From the NCBI RefSeq assembly GCF_028279465.1, contig NZ_JANQNS010000013.1, positions 186,001-250,000 of the forward strand: 64,000 nt of DNA. The letters run 5' to 3'. Position 1 is the first letter of the stretch, and each line of letters starts with the position of its first letter. This DNA comes from Parasphingopyxis sp. GTDB lineage: Bacteria > Pseudomonadota > Alphaproteobacteria > Sphingomonadales > Sphingomonadaceae. Shown here in pieces: positions 28,523-36,749 of this stretch. Both the position numbers and the translations under genes were made by a program. The notes beneath the pieces were generated by a model. That model was not told where the DNA came from and did no database searches. It saw nothing but the letters and a program-made list of their open reading frames with translations.

Positions 28523-28572
28523 TGCTCCAATATAAGAACGGGGGTCGGCCGACGCAATTTCGGCCGCGCAAC

Positions 28573-29037
28573 CTACTCTTCCGCGCCTGCATCCACGCTG
28601 ATCGTCACGCCGCGCCCCTCGTCATTCTCGATGCGGAATGTGCGTTGATTTTCGCCCGATTCGGTTTCGACGATCCGGCTGTCGCCATCGGTGCGGACGG
28701 CCACGACCTCCGCGTCCGCATCGGTGGCGTCTGTCTCGTCGGCTGCGGCGTTTTCGGTTTCTCCTGCCTCTTCCTCACCGGTTTCCTCCGACGCTTCGGC
28801 ACTACGATCCCGGTCTTCGTCCTGCTCCCGGCCATCGCGCAAACCCGCCCGGACTTCCCGGCGGATCTCGTCGCCAAGTTCGCGCAGCTCCTCGCGGTCT
28901 TCGACGGAGATGGTAACGCGGTCGTCGCCGCCCCAGCCGTCATAATTCCAGGCGATCGCCGCCAGCGCGATGGCGCCGCCGATAAAGAGCGCGCGCTTTC
29001 GCCGCGGATCGGGTTCGGGTGTCGGTTCGGAAGTCAC
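28573..29037 (-). CDS. Acidic membrane-anchored protein, function unknown
   Basis: No family is recognised for this 154-residue protein. It has a short basic N-terminus (RRKRALFIGGAIALAAIAW) forming one membrane anchor, followed by a highly charged, low-complexity region of Glu, Asp and Arg (residues 40-105), and a C-terminal part with ENQRTFRIENDEGRGVTISV. The start is GTG at 29037 with AGGGA seven bases upstream. It may be periplasmic and flexible. It lies between the alkane hydroxylase and the DsbA-family gene. Confidence 0.6.
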   Translation of the reverse strand: MTSEPTPEPDPRRKRALFIGGAIALAAIAWNYDGWGGDDRVTISVEDREELRELGDEIRREVRAGLRDGREQDEDRDRSAEASEETGEEEAGETENAAADETDATDADAEVVAVRTDGDSRIVETESGENQRTFRIENDEGRGVTISVDAGAEE

Positions 29038-29123
29038 GATAATGTCCCTGATTCTCTCAGCGCACCTTACCGCGCGGATTGCGCGAACGGAAGCTGTGTT
29101 TGTCGACTAATACAGTGCTTTCG

Positions 29124-29738
29124 TCAGCCCGCCAGCTCGATGGCGCGCCTCACAAGGGGCAATTGGTCATTGCCGAAATACATGTCGGCGCCGTTTACGA
29201 AGATGCTCGGGCTGCCGAACCCGCCCCGCTCAATCACTTCGTCGGTATTGGCGCGCAGCCTGGCCTTGACCGCATCGTCTTGCGTCCGCGCGACGAGTGC
29301 TGCCCCGTCCATGCCGATGCCGTCCGCGATCGCCGCCAACACGTCCGGCTCGTCGAGATTTTCCTGCCGGTCGAAGTAGGCGGCGAAGGCCGCTTCGGCG
29401 AAACGGACGAGCGCCTCCTGATCCTCTTCCAGCGCGCAACAGGCCCGCATCGCATGGACGCTACGCACCGGATGCCAGGGCGCGGGAAAATTGAGCGGCA
29501 GGTTCGACCAGGCTGCCCAGTCGCGCAGGCTTTTCATGAAAAAGCGCGCCTTGGGCCCCTTGCTGTCCTCGCGCGCCGCATAGACGGACTGGTTGACGGC
29601 GTTGAACACGCCGCCGACCAGAAACGGCCGCCATGTGACTTCCGCGCCCGTCTCGTCGAGGATCGGGCGGATATTGTGAAAGGCCAGATAGGTCCAGGGG
29701 CTGGAAAGGTCGAAGAAGAATTCTACTTTTGCAGTCAT
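29124..29738 (-). CDS. DsbA-family protein, 2-hydroxychromene-2-carboxylate isomerase type
   Basis: The 204-residue protein starts VEFFFDLSSPWTYLAF, with the active-site Ser of the DSBA-like/GST-kappa family in place of the CxxC of disulfide enzymes. The helix FMKSLRDWAAWSNLPLNFP and the cis-proline region GGFGSPSIFVNG match that family. It is glutathione-dependent in known members that isomerise 2-hydroxychromene-2-carboxylate in naphthalene breakdown. No such pathway is nearby, so a more general isomerase role is likely. Confidence 0.85.
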   Translation of the reverse strand: MTAKVEFFFDLSSPWTYLAFHNIRPILDETGAEVTWRPFLVGGVFNAVNQSVYAAREDSKGPKARFFMKSLRDWAAWSNLPLNFPAPWHPVRSVHAMRACCALEEDQEALVRFAEAAFAAYFDRQENLDEPDVLAAIADGIGMDGAALVARTQDDAVKARLRANTDEVIERGGFGSPSIFVNGADMYFGNDQLPLVRRAIELAG

Positions 29739-29774
29739 GGTTTTCCTTTTTCCGACGCTGAAGACGTATCATGC

Positions 29775-29866
29775 CGTCATTGCGAGCGCAGCGAAGCAAT
29801 CCAGAGCTGCAAGCTCCATCGCTAACTGCTCTGGATTGCCGCGTCGCTCCGCTCCTCGCAATGACG
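29775..29866. repeat. Intergenic palindromic repeat, family C
   Basis: The left arm CGTCATTGCGAGCGCAGCGA at 29775-29794 plus AGCAATCCAGAG to 29806, and the right arm CTCTGGATTGCCGCGTCGCT through ATGACG at 29829-29866, are inverted copies with one or two insertions. A repeat of this kind (CATTGCGAGGAGCGAAGCGAC) is frequent in sphingomonad intergenic regions. Confidence 0.8.
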
Positions 29867-30170
29867 AAATCGCCATCGTCCCGTTTCCTGTTCCGTAACA
29901 CTGGCATTCAAAAGTCACACACGCTAAAGCCGGAAAATCTTCCGCTTCCGATAGGCTATTACGGATGCCGGACGGCGGATGCTTACGCGCGTGGTCTTCC
30001 GTGTCGTCCGGTTGACACCGGTTGACACAGGCCGGCGGTGGCCCGCCCCTCCAATGCCTTGAAAAGAAGCCATTATGCGATTGCGCGTGTGACCTTTCGC
30101 CGGGCTGTGTCAGCGTCTCTCTCCGCCAGTGCTTTCATCTCTGCTCGTGCCGACTGTCCCGGCCCGCCTC
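29867..30170. other. Gene-free stretch of about 300 bases
   Basis: No coding region with recognisable features on either strand. The only visible structure is a tandem repeat of CGGTTGACAC at about 30008-30027, giving two TTGACA copies ten bases apart with no matching -10 nearby. Short open frames here have no family similarity and overlap the thioesterase on the other strand. Confidence 0.6.
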
Positions 30171-30581
30171 CTATTTTGCAAGAAATCTCTCGCGCACATC
30201 GTCCGGGATCGGAATCGGCTTGCCGCTGTCGAGATCGACATGGACATGGACGAGTTCGATTGTTGCGCGCAGATCGTCTTCGCCGTCGAGGCCGTAGAGT
30301 CCGATTTCCGTCGTCACGCTGCTGCTGCCGATCCGCCCGGTGACCGCCGTCCCGTCGATCTCCTCGTCGGCGCGGATCGGCTGTTTGAACTCGACCACGG
30401 CTTTCACGACATGGAATTCGAGCGCCTGTTCGCCCGAAAAATGGATATCGATCGACCGCCAATATTCGGTGATGATCAGGTCCGCATATTCCAGATAGCG
30501 CGAATTGAAGACGACCGACTGCGGATCGACCTCGGCATAGCGGACGCGGAAACGATGGGTGAAGGGGTGGGTTTCAGGCAT
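30171..30581 (-). CDS. Acyl-CoA thioesterase (4-hydroxybenzoyl-CoA thioesterase/YbgC fold)
   Basis: The 136-residue hotdog-fold protein starts at MPETHPFTHRFRVRYAEVDP, with the catalytic aspartate of the family in RYAEVD and the pattern VVFNSRYLEYADLIITEYWR. The rest is the beta-sheet of the fold. It probably hydrolyses a short acyl-CoA; the substrate is not known. The ATG at 30581 is preferred over upstream TTG/GTG codons. Confidence 0.85.
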   Translation of the reverse strand: MPETHPFTHRFRVRYAEVDPQSVVFNSRYLEYADLIITEYWRSIDIHFSGEQALEFHVVKAVVEFKQPIRADEEIDGTAVTGRIGSSSVTTEIGLYGLDGEDDLRATIELVHVHVDLDSGKPIPIPDDVRERFLAK

Positions 30582-30630
30582 TTCCACCAATTGCTAGACA
30601 TTTGAGAGAAGGGCAACCGGGAGACGAATC

Positions 30631-31164
30631 TTGGCAGGAAAAAGGAGAGCGAAGACCTATCCTGAAAAAGTTCTCAAGGTCGTAAACGCTGGAGAGCATG
30701 GTGCCGTCAACATCTACCGCGGGCAAATATGGGGTGCGACACTTTCCTGCCCATCGTACCGAACAGAGCTCCGAGAATTCATGGCCCATGAGCAGGAGCA
30801 TCGGGCAATATTCCAAGCGGAACTCGACGCACGCAGTGTACGCCGTTGTACGAGCTATGGTTTGTGTGGCCTTGGAGGGCTTGTGCTGGGATTTTTCACC
30901 GGGATGTTGGGAAAGCGTACCATCGCAGTGACAACCGTTGCTGTCGAAAGAGTCGTCCTGCGACACCTTGAAGACTATCGCGAGCGCCTGAAAGACAGTG
31001 ATCGTCAAGCTTATGACGCGCTTTCGAAAATCGTGGAAGATGAGCAGGAACATCATGATGCAACCGAGCGTGCTGCCGGTCGCCCTGGGCCGTTTCTTTG
31101 GGTCGTCGGAGCGATTGTCTCGCTCTCGACTGAAGCCGTTATCTGGACTGGGATGAAGATTTAG
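30631..31164 (+). CDS. Coq7-like di-iron carboxylate protein (demethoxyubiquinone hydroxylase family)
   Basis: The 177-residue protein has two E-x(n)-ExxH pairs of a ferritin-like di-iron site: NAGEHGA, HEQEHR, VLRHLEDY and EDEQEHHD, as in COQ7/CAT5 hydroxylases of ubiquinone synthesis. Two hydrophobic stretches (CGLGGLVLGFFTGML and WVVGAIVSLSTEAVIW) fit membrane attachment. The start is TTG at 30631 with GGGAG upstream. Base use differs from neighbours: three sampled 60-base lines have 31, 33 and 32 G+C, near 53%, against a clearly higher GC around. It may be an acquired gene. Confidence 0.85.
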   Translation: MAGKRRAKTYPEKVLKVVNAGEHGAVNIYRGQIWGATLSCPSYRTELREFMAHEQEHRAIFQAELDARSVRRCTSYGLCGLGGLVLGFFTGMLGKRTIAVTTVAVERVVLRHLEDYRERLKDSDRQAYDALSKIVEDEQEHHDATERAAGRPGPFLWVVGAIVSLSTEAVIWTGMKI

Positions 31165-32369
31165 CCAGTATCAGAACCCGCGCTGTTCGAACGGAACCCC
31201 TCCAGATACTTCTTGATCCCGCGCGCCGCTTGCCGGATGCGCTGCTCATTCTCGACGAGCGCGATACGCACGAACCCTTCGCCTTCCTCGCCGAAGCCGA
31301 CGCCCGGGCTTACTGCCACGCCCGCATGGCGCAGCAGGTCTTTCGAAAATTCCATCGCGCCCATATGCGCGCATTGTTCGGGGATCGGGGCCCAGGCGAA
31401 CATGCTGGCTTCGGGGGAGGGGACGTCCCAGCCCGCGCGGCCGAAGCTTTCGACCATCACGTCGCGGCGATTGCGATACATGGTGCGGTTATGCTCGATA
31501 ATGTCCTGCGGCCCGTTAAGCGCCGCGACGGCGGCGACCTGGATTGGCGTGAAGGCGCCATAGTCGAGATAGCTCTTCACCCGTGTCAGCGCGCTGATCA
31601 GATGTTCGTTGCCGACCGCGAAGCCCATGCGCCAGCCGGCCATGCTGTACGTTTTCGACATGCTCGTGAACTCGACCGCGACCTCCTTGGCGCCCGGCAC
31701 CTGCAACAGCGAGGGCGTCGGCGTGTCGCCATAATAGAGCTCGGCATAGGCGAGATCGCTGATGATCCAGAGCTCATGCGCCTTCGCGAATTCGACAACT
31801 TTCCGGTAGAAATCGAGATCGGCGACATAGGCGGTCGGGTTGGACGGATAACCCATGACGAGTACCGATGGCTTGGGTACGCTGTAGGCCATCGAATAGC
31901 GGAGCCGGTCAAAAAACTGTGGCCCGGGCGAGGCCGGGATCGATCGGATCGCGGCGCCGGCGATGATGAAACCGAAGGTGTGGATCGGGTAGGAGGGATT
32001 CGGCGCGAGCACGACATCGCCGGGTGCGGTGATGGCTTGCGCAAGATTGGCGAGGCCCTCCTTCGATCCCAGCGTGACGACGACTTCCGTGTCGGGATCG
32101 AGATCGACATCGAACCGGCGCTTGTAATAGGCGGCCTGCGCCTTGCGGAGGCCCGGAATGCCCTTCGACGCGCTGTAGCGATGCGCGGTCGGATCGTTGG
32201 CGACTTCGGAGAGCTTGTCGATCACATGCTGGGCCGGCGGCGTGTCCGGATTGCCCATGCCGAGATCGATGATGTCCTCGCCCCGCGCCCGTGCCGCGGC
32301 CTTCATCGCGTTCACTTCGGCGAAGACATAGGGCGGCAGGCGGCGGATGCGGTAGAAATCGGTGTTCAT
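31161..32369 (-). CDS. alaC: AlaC-type aminotransferase (LL-diaminopimelate aminotransferase family)
   Basis: The 402-residue fold-type I PLP enzyme has the PLP lysine in SMSKTYSMAGWRMGF, the APNPSYPIHTFG and GYPSNPTA pockets and the arginine in GFVRIALVEN. It resembles E. coli AlaC, which makes alanine from pyruvate and glutamate. From memory, in many sphingomonads alaC starts a cluster with hom, glpX and recJ. Here the four genes keep order and strand but are separated by up to 8 kb. Its stop codon overlaps that of the convergent Coq7-like gene. Confidence 0.88.
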   Translation of the reverse strand: MNTDFYRIRRLPPYVFAEVNAMKAAARARGEDIIDLGMGNPDTPPAQHVIDKLSEVANDPTAHRYSASKGIPGLRKAQAAYYKRRFDVDLDPDTEVVVTLGSKEGLANLAQAITAPGDVVLAPNPSYPIHTFGFIIAGAAIRSIPASPGPQFFDRLRYSMAYSVPKPSVLVMGYPSNPTAYVADLDFYRKVVEFAKAHELWIISDLAYAELYYGDTPTPSLLQVPGAKEVAVEFTSMSKTYSMAGWRMGFAVGNEHLISALTRVKSYLDYGAFTPIQVAAVAALNGPQDIIEHNRTMYRNRRDVMVESFGRAGWDVPSPEASMFAWAPIPEQCAHMGAMEFSKDLLRHAGVAVSPGVGFGEEGEGFVRIALVENEQRIRQAARGIKKYLEGFRSNSAGSDTG

Positions 32370-32401
32370 GGTGGGGTGCTAATAGCGAGAACTTCTCCCA
32401 T

Positions 32402-32492
32402 CGTCATGCTGAACTTGTTTCAGCATCAACTTCGCAGATTGCGAGGACAGTGCCGACCGAGGAGTGGACCCTGAAACAAGTTCAGGGTGACG
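32402..32492. repeat. Intergenic palindromic repeat, family D
   Basis: CGTCATGCTGAACTTGTTTC at 32402-32421 and AGCATC to 32427 face GGACCCTGAAACAAGTTCAG at 32467-32486 and GGTGACG to 32492. The two arms are inverted copies around a core AACTTGTTTCAG / CTGAAACAAGTT. The element lies in the divergent region between alaC and phaC, so it could place a stem-loop close to the phaC promoter. Confidence 0.8.
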
Positions 32493-32540
32493 GGTGTTTC
32501 TTGTGGCCTCGTCGAGTAAAGTACGCGAACGGAGATGATC

Positions 32541-34343
32541 ATGGCCGACGAAACAGACACCCCAACCCAACCATCCCTCCCCACCCTGGAAGACATGCAG
32601 CATTGGACCGGCGTGCTCGGGCGGGCGCAGCAGATGATGCTCGAATATGGCGCGCGGCAGATGCAGCGGGCGCAGGAGACGGGCGTCGAGAAGTTGGGCG
32701 AGGCCGTGCCGGCGGCGGGCCGGTTGCCGGACTTTCCGGCGATGACGCTCGATCCGGAAAAGCTGGCAAAAGCGCAGACCGATTTCTGGGAGGACAGCCT
32801 CAAGCTCTGGACGCGTTTCCTCAATCCCGGGGACGGCGATGCGGAAGGCGAAGACGCACCGCCCCAGCGCCCGGATCGCCGCTTCGCCGCGCCGCAATGG
32901 CAGAACAATCCGGTCTTCGACATGATCCGGCAAAGCTATCTGGTGATCGCCGATCATATGCTGCGCAGCGTCGATGCGATCGACGGGGCCGACCCGAAAC
33001 AGAAGGAGCAGATCCGCTTCGCGACGCAGCAGTTTGTCGATGCGATGAGCCCGAGCAATTTCGCCCTGACCAATCCGGCGGTGCTCGAAAAGGCGGCCGA
33101 GACCAAGGGGCAGAGCTTTCTCAAGGGGCTCGAGAATATGCTGACGGATCTCGACAAGGGGCAGCTCACCCATACCGATCCCGACGCCTTCACGCTGGGC
33201 GAGAATATCGCGACGACGCCGGGCAAGGTCGTCAAGGAAACGCCACTCTACCAGCTAATCCAGTATGCGCCGGTGACGAAAAAGGTGTTTGAGACGCCGC
33301 TGATCATCTTCCCGCCCTGGATCAACCGCTTCTACATTCTCGATCTCAACGAGAAAAAGAGCTTCATCCGCTGGGCCGTGGCGCAGGGCATCACGGTGTT
33401 CGTCGTCTCCTGGAAATCGGCGGACGAGAGCATGGCCGACGTCACGATGGACGACTATGTCGTGCGCGGGCAGGTCGATGCGATCGATACGGTGCGCGAT
33501 CTGCTCGGCGTCGAGAGCGTCAATGCGATCGGCTATTGCGTGGCGGGTACGACGCTGGCGATGACTTTGGCCTGGCTGGCGGCGCAAGGCGAGGCGGACA
33601 AGGTGGAGAGCGCTACCTTCTTCACGGCCCAGGTCGATTTCACCGAGGCCGGCGATCTGCAACTGTTCATCGACGATATCCAGGCCAAGCTCATCGAGCA
33701 GCTCGGCGAGGGGGATGGCTATCTCGACGGGCGCTACATGGCCGCGACGTTCAACCTGCTGCGCGGGCGTGATCTGATCTGGAACTATGTCGTCAATAAC
33801 TATCTGATGGGCGAGGAATATCCCGCATTCGACTTGCTCCACTGGAATGGCGATACGACGAACCTGCCGGCGAAATGGCACCGCAACTATCTGCGCGACT
33901 TCTACCGCGACAATAAGCTGGCCGAGCCCGGCGGATTGTCGGTGGACGGTACGCCGATCGATATCCGCACGGTCAAAACGCCATCCTATGTGCAGGCCGG
34001 GCGGGAGGATCATATCGCGCCGCCCGAAAGCGTCTGGAAGATTACGGAGCATTTCGCCGGGCCGCTGAAATTTGTGCTCGCCGGCTCAGGCCATATCGCC
34101 GGTGTCGTCAATCCGCCTGACGCCAAGAAATACCAATATTGGACGAACAGGAAACGCACCGAGACGCTCGAAGAGTTTATCGCCGGGGCGAAGGAAACGC
34201 CGGGCAGCTGGTGGGCGGACTGGCTGAAATGGCTCGAAGGCCATGCGGGCGGGAAGATCGAGGCGAAGGGCGCGCGCAAGCCCGGCAAGGGCAAGCTCAA
34301 GGCGCTGGAAGATGCGCCGGGCAGCTATGTGAAGACGCGCTAA
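32541..34343 (+). CDS. phaC: Class I poly(R)-hydroxyalkanoate synthase
   Basis: The 600-residue enzyme has the lipase-like box GYCVAGTTLA with the catalytic cysteine, the aspartate in AGREDHIAPP and the histidine in GSGHIAGVVNPP. The N-terminal third is variable, as usual for class I. It polymerises R-3-hydroxyacyl-CoA on the granule surface. The start at 32541 has GGAG six bases upstream; a start at 32535 would leave no spacing. A phasin gene lies 2.4 kb downstream. No phaA, phaB or phaR is in the window. Confidence 0.95.
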   Translation: MADETDTPTQPSLPTLEDMQHWTGVLGRAQQMMLEYGARQMQRAQETGVEKLGEAVPAAGRLPDFPAMTLDPEKLAKAQTDFWEDSLKLWTRFLNPGDGDAEGEDAPPQRPDRRFAAPQWQNNPVFDMIRQSYLVIADHMLRSVDAIDGADPKQKEQIRFATQQFVDAMSPSNFALTNPAVLEKAAETKGQSFLKGLENMLTDLDKGQLTHTDPDAFTLGENIATTPGKVVKETPLYQLIQYAPVTKKVFETPLIIFPPWINRFYILDLNEKKSFIRWAVAQGITVFVVSWKSADESMADVTMDDYVVRGQVDAIDTVRDLLGVESVNAIGYCVAGTTLAMTLAWLAAQGEADKVESATFFTAQVDFTEAGDLQLFIDDIQAKLIEQLGEGDGYLDGRYMAATFNLLRGRDLIWNYVVNNYLMGEEYPAFDLLHWNGDTTNLPAKWHRNYLRDFYRDNKLAEPGGLSVDGTPIDIRTVKTPSYVQAGREDHIAPPESVWKITEHFAGPLKFVLAGSGHIAGVVNPPDAKKYQYWTNRKRTETLEEFIAGAKETPGSWWADWLKWLEGHAGGKIEAKGARKPGKGKLKALEDAPGSYVKTR

Positions 34344-34346
34344 GGG

Positions 34347-35579
34347 CTAGTCGCTCCCGAGTTCCGCCCGCACTTCGTGCAATCGGCGGAGGCCCGCAAG
34401 CCAGCTGTCCAGTGCCGGGCGGCAGCTTTCCTCGGCCCAGCGGCATAGTCCGATCGTTTCCAACACTTCTTCATAGCGGTCGGCGAATTCCGGCATGCCT
34501 TCGGCGCGCAGCGCATCGCCGAAGATAGCCGCGACCTCCGGTTCCCAGTCGAACAGCTGGAAGACAGTCGCCGCGCGCAACTGCGGGTCTTCGGCGAATA
34601 TCCCGGCCATGTCTTCGAAGAAGAGCCGCTGATTGTCGGCACTGGCGCCCGTCCGGTTGGCGGCCGGATCGTCATAGCCGGCCGGACAGCCCAGTTCCTG
34701 GAAGAAAATCTCCTTCTGCCCGGCAAGGCCTTTGATCCGCTCGATTTCGGCGCGCCAGAATGCAGGATCGTCAGGGCTGCCATCGGCGCGCGAGCAGTAA
34801 AAATTGAACGACGCGATATCGAAAAGTGGCATCAGCGCGTCGACAAGCGCGCGGCTTTCGGGATCGACGGTGAAGGTCAGTGTGACGGCGAGGTCGGGAT
34901 CGAGGCGATTGGCCGTCGCCGCGCCGCGCGCGAAAAAATCATGCGCGGCTAAGGTCGGAATATCGGTATCGCGGATCGGGATATCGGCCTCATTGCCCAG
35001 TGCCAGGCCCCACACCTCTCGCTCGGTGAGGCGCGGCACGAGCCATGCCAGCAATGCTTCGAACCGGTCCAACAGTTCCGGCGAGTCGATGGTCAGCCCG
35101 TCCCGCAGCCCATCCGCGTCGTCCGACAGGTCTTCGGGGATCGTGAAGCCTTCGGAATCGAGCGTCGAGAGCGTTACGAACAGGCGAACATCGCCGCGGC
35201 CCGCGCGGTCCAGCACTTCGTCTAGCGCATCTGCATCGAACCGGCCCGGCGACGGTTCCAGATCGCGCCAATCGATTTGCGCGCGGCCGATCGTCATGCC
35301 CGCTGCGATCGCCGCGTCGCGCAGCCGGTCGGCACGATCGCGGCTTTGCGCATCGAACCGGTTGAAGCCATCGATCACGCCCATATGCGGACCCGGCGGC
35401 AAGCGTGGAATAGCGCTGGTCTGCGTTGGCGGCGCGGGAAGAGCGGGCGGGAAGTCCACGATTTGCGGTGCGGGCGGGGGTGGTGCGGCATCGCTGCCAC
35501 CGCAACCGGCCAAGGCGCTCGCGGTCAGGATTGCAGCGCCCTGGGCCAGCCGGATAGCGAATCGATATATCGTTACCAT
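34347..35579 (-). CDS. Predicted lipoprotein with a clan GH-A-like glycosidase domain
   Basis: The 410-residue protein has a lipobox (ASALAGCGG, lipid cysteine near residue 26), a proline-rich linker (residues 30-60) and then a TIM-barrel-like domain. WRDLEPSPGRFD, the acid/base candidate in LGNEADIP and the nucleophile candidate in FFQELGCP resemble clan GH-A glycosidases; no specific family is certain. There is no clear ribosome site before the ATG at 35579, which sits one base from the 19-bp dyad, so the mRNA may be leaderless. It is divergent from padR. Confidence 0.65.
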   Translation of the reverse strand: MVTIYRFAIRLAQGAAILTASALAGCGGSDAAPPPPAPQIVDFPPALPAPPTQTSAIPRLPPGPHMGVIDGFNRFDAQSRDRADRLRDAAIAAGMTIGRAQIDWRDLEPSPGRFDADALDEVLDRAGRGDVRLFVTLSTLDSEGFTIPEDLSDDADGLRDGLTIDSPELLDRFEALLAWLVPRLTEREVWGLALGNEADIPIRDTDIPTLAAHDFFARGAATANRLDPDLAVTLTFTVDPESRALVDALMPLFDIASFNFYCSRADGSPDDPAFWRAEIERIKGLAGQKEIFFQELGCPAGYDDPAANRTGASADNQRLFFEDMAGIFAEDPQLRAATVFQLFDWEPEVAAIFGDALRAEGMPEFADRYEEVLETIGLCRWAEESCRPALDSWLAGLRRLHEVRAELGSD

Positions 35580-35629
35580 GTAATACAGAGTAGCTTGCTA
35601 TCAGCGCGATGCAAGCTATTTTGTATTGC
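35580..35629. promoter_or_regulatory. 19-bp dyad overlapping mirror-image divergent promoters (padR / glycosidase-like gene)
   Basis: GTAATACAGAGTAGCTTGC (35580-35598) and GCAAGCTATTTTGTATTGC (35611-35629) match as an inverted repeat at 16 of 19 positions with 12 bases between arms. On the plus strand TTGCTA (35595-35600) and TATTTT (35617-35622) are a -35 and -10 with 16 bases between. On the minus strand TTGCAT (35614-35609) and TACTCT (35592-35587) mirror them with the same spacing. A regulator binding the dyad would control both directions; the PadR protein is the obvious candidate. Confidence 0.65.
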
Positions 35630-35660
35630 AGAGTAACGAACGTTGGTTAAGAGAAAGCGG

Positions 35661-36005
35661 ATGGATGCGAATGACGGCTGGACGAAACAGATGCGCAAGG
35701 GCACGGCGGAGCTCTGCGTGCTCGCCATTCTCGCGCGCCGCGAATCCTATGGCTACGAAATTCTCCAGCAGATTCGCCGCCAGCCATCCATCGCGCTGCA
35801 GGAAAGCACGCTCTACCTGCTGCTCGGCCGATTGCTGAAGGATGGGCTTGTATCGGCTCGGATGAGGAAATCGGGCGAGGGGCCGCCGCGCCGCTATTTC
35901 GAGCTGACCGCGCTCGGGCGGGAGCGGCTCGCCGATATGAGCGCTTTCTGGCACGGCTTTTCGGCCGATGTATCGGAACTCATCAAGGAGACGCCGGATG
36001 ACTGA
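35661..36005 (+). CDS. PadR-family transcriptional regulator
   Basis: The 114-residue protein is a PadR winged helix: LCVLAILARRESYGYEILQQI, STLYLLLGRLLKDGLVSARM, and PPRRYFELTALGRERLADM. The start at 35661 (ATG) is chosen; a TTG at 35643 is possible. PadR proteins are usually repressors that sense small molecules or membrane stress. It lies next to the 19-bp dyad and overlaps the following membrane-protein gene by 8 bases, so it likely controls this unit. Confidence 0.9.
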   Translation: MDANDGWTKQMRKGTAELCVLAILARRESYGYEILQQIRRQPSIALQESTLYLLLGRLLKDGLVSARMRKSGEGPPRRYFELTALGRERLADMSAFWHGFSADVSELIKETPDD

Positions 36006-36495
36006 ACTCGATCCCGCCGCCGAGCGCACGCTCGACCGGCGGCTCAAGGCGATTGCCAAACGGCTCGGCAAGGCCGGCCATGACGCCGAAGACATCGATA
36101 TCGTCGTCGACGGATTGCGCGAGCAGGTGCATGATATGATTGCGAGCGGCGACGCCGCAGATGCCGGCGCGATCGATGCCGCACTCGATTCGCTGGAACG
36201 ATCCGCCGACTGGTCCGAAGGGGCCGGCGCTGACTCCGGGCACGGTCTGGCGAAACTCGCGCTGGGAATCGCCTGTGCGACGGCTCCGGCAGCGATTATC
36301 GGCGCGATGATCGCGGACGCAATGGGCGGCGATGGCGGCGCGATATTGGTCACCACAGGCCTGGCCGGCTTCGCAGTCGCACTGATCCTGTCCGTGTTGC
36401 ACAGACGGACCGTCTATGGCCGCGCGGCATTCGTTCTCAGCACAATCGGGCTGGCGCTTTTTGTACTGCTCCTTATATGGTCCGTGATTGGCTGA
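35998..36495 (+). CDS. Membrane protein with N-terminal helical domain, partner of PadR
   Basis: The 165-residue protein has a soluble N-terminal half with a pattern like the PadR-linked permease-prefix helices (AEDIDIVVDGLREQVHDMI, IDAALDSLE) and three or four hydrophobic segments after residue 78. Genes of this kind commonly follow padR with overlapping frames, as here (8 bases). Function is unknown. The family is thought to take part in membrane-stress responses with its regulator. Confidence 0.75.
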   Translation: MTELDPAAERTLDRRLKAIAKRLGKAGHDAEDIDIVVDGLREQVHDMIASGDAADAGAIDAALDSLERSADWSEGAGADSGHGLAKLALGIACATAPAAIIGAMIADAMGGDGGAILVTTGLAGFAVALILSVLHRRTVYGRAAFVLSTIGLALFVLLLIWSVIG

Positions 36496-36602
36496 TAATG
36501 CAGTATTATACTTAAAAACAAAGCGTTAATGGTCGTCATCGTCTGCGGAATCTGAGCATCGAACTGCACAAACAGCGGCGGTGAAATCGTTTTCCGCTAC
36601 AT

Positions 36603-36671
36603 TTATGTTGCAGTGCACAAAAAACTGCTTGCAATCGCGCGAATCATCCTATATTGTGCAATGCAACATAA
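36603..36671 (+). promoter_or_regulatory. Phasin promoter bracketed by 18-bp inverted repeats
   Basis: TTATGTTGCAGTGCACAA (36603-36620) and TTGTGCAATGCAACATAA (36654-36671) are inverted copies identical at 17 of 18 positions. Between them lie TTGCAA (36629-36634) and TATATT (36650-36655), a possible -35 and -10 with 15 bases between. Each arm contains a TGCA-x-TGCA core like the sites bound by the PHA regulator PhaR in other alphaproteobacteria. This suggests PhaR control, but PhaR is not in the window. Confidence 0.6.
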
Positions 36672-36749
36672 GAGATTGAAGGGCTGCTTTTCGTTAGGGC
36701 CCAACATAACCAGGCCGCTAATGTGGGCCGCAGAAAAAGGAAGACGAAA

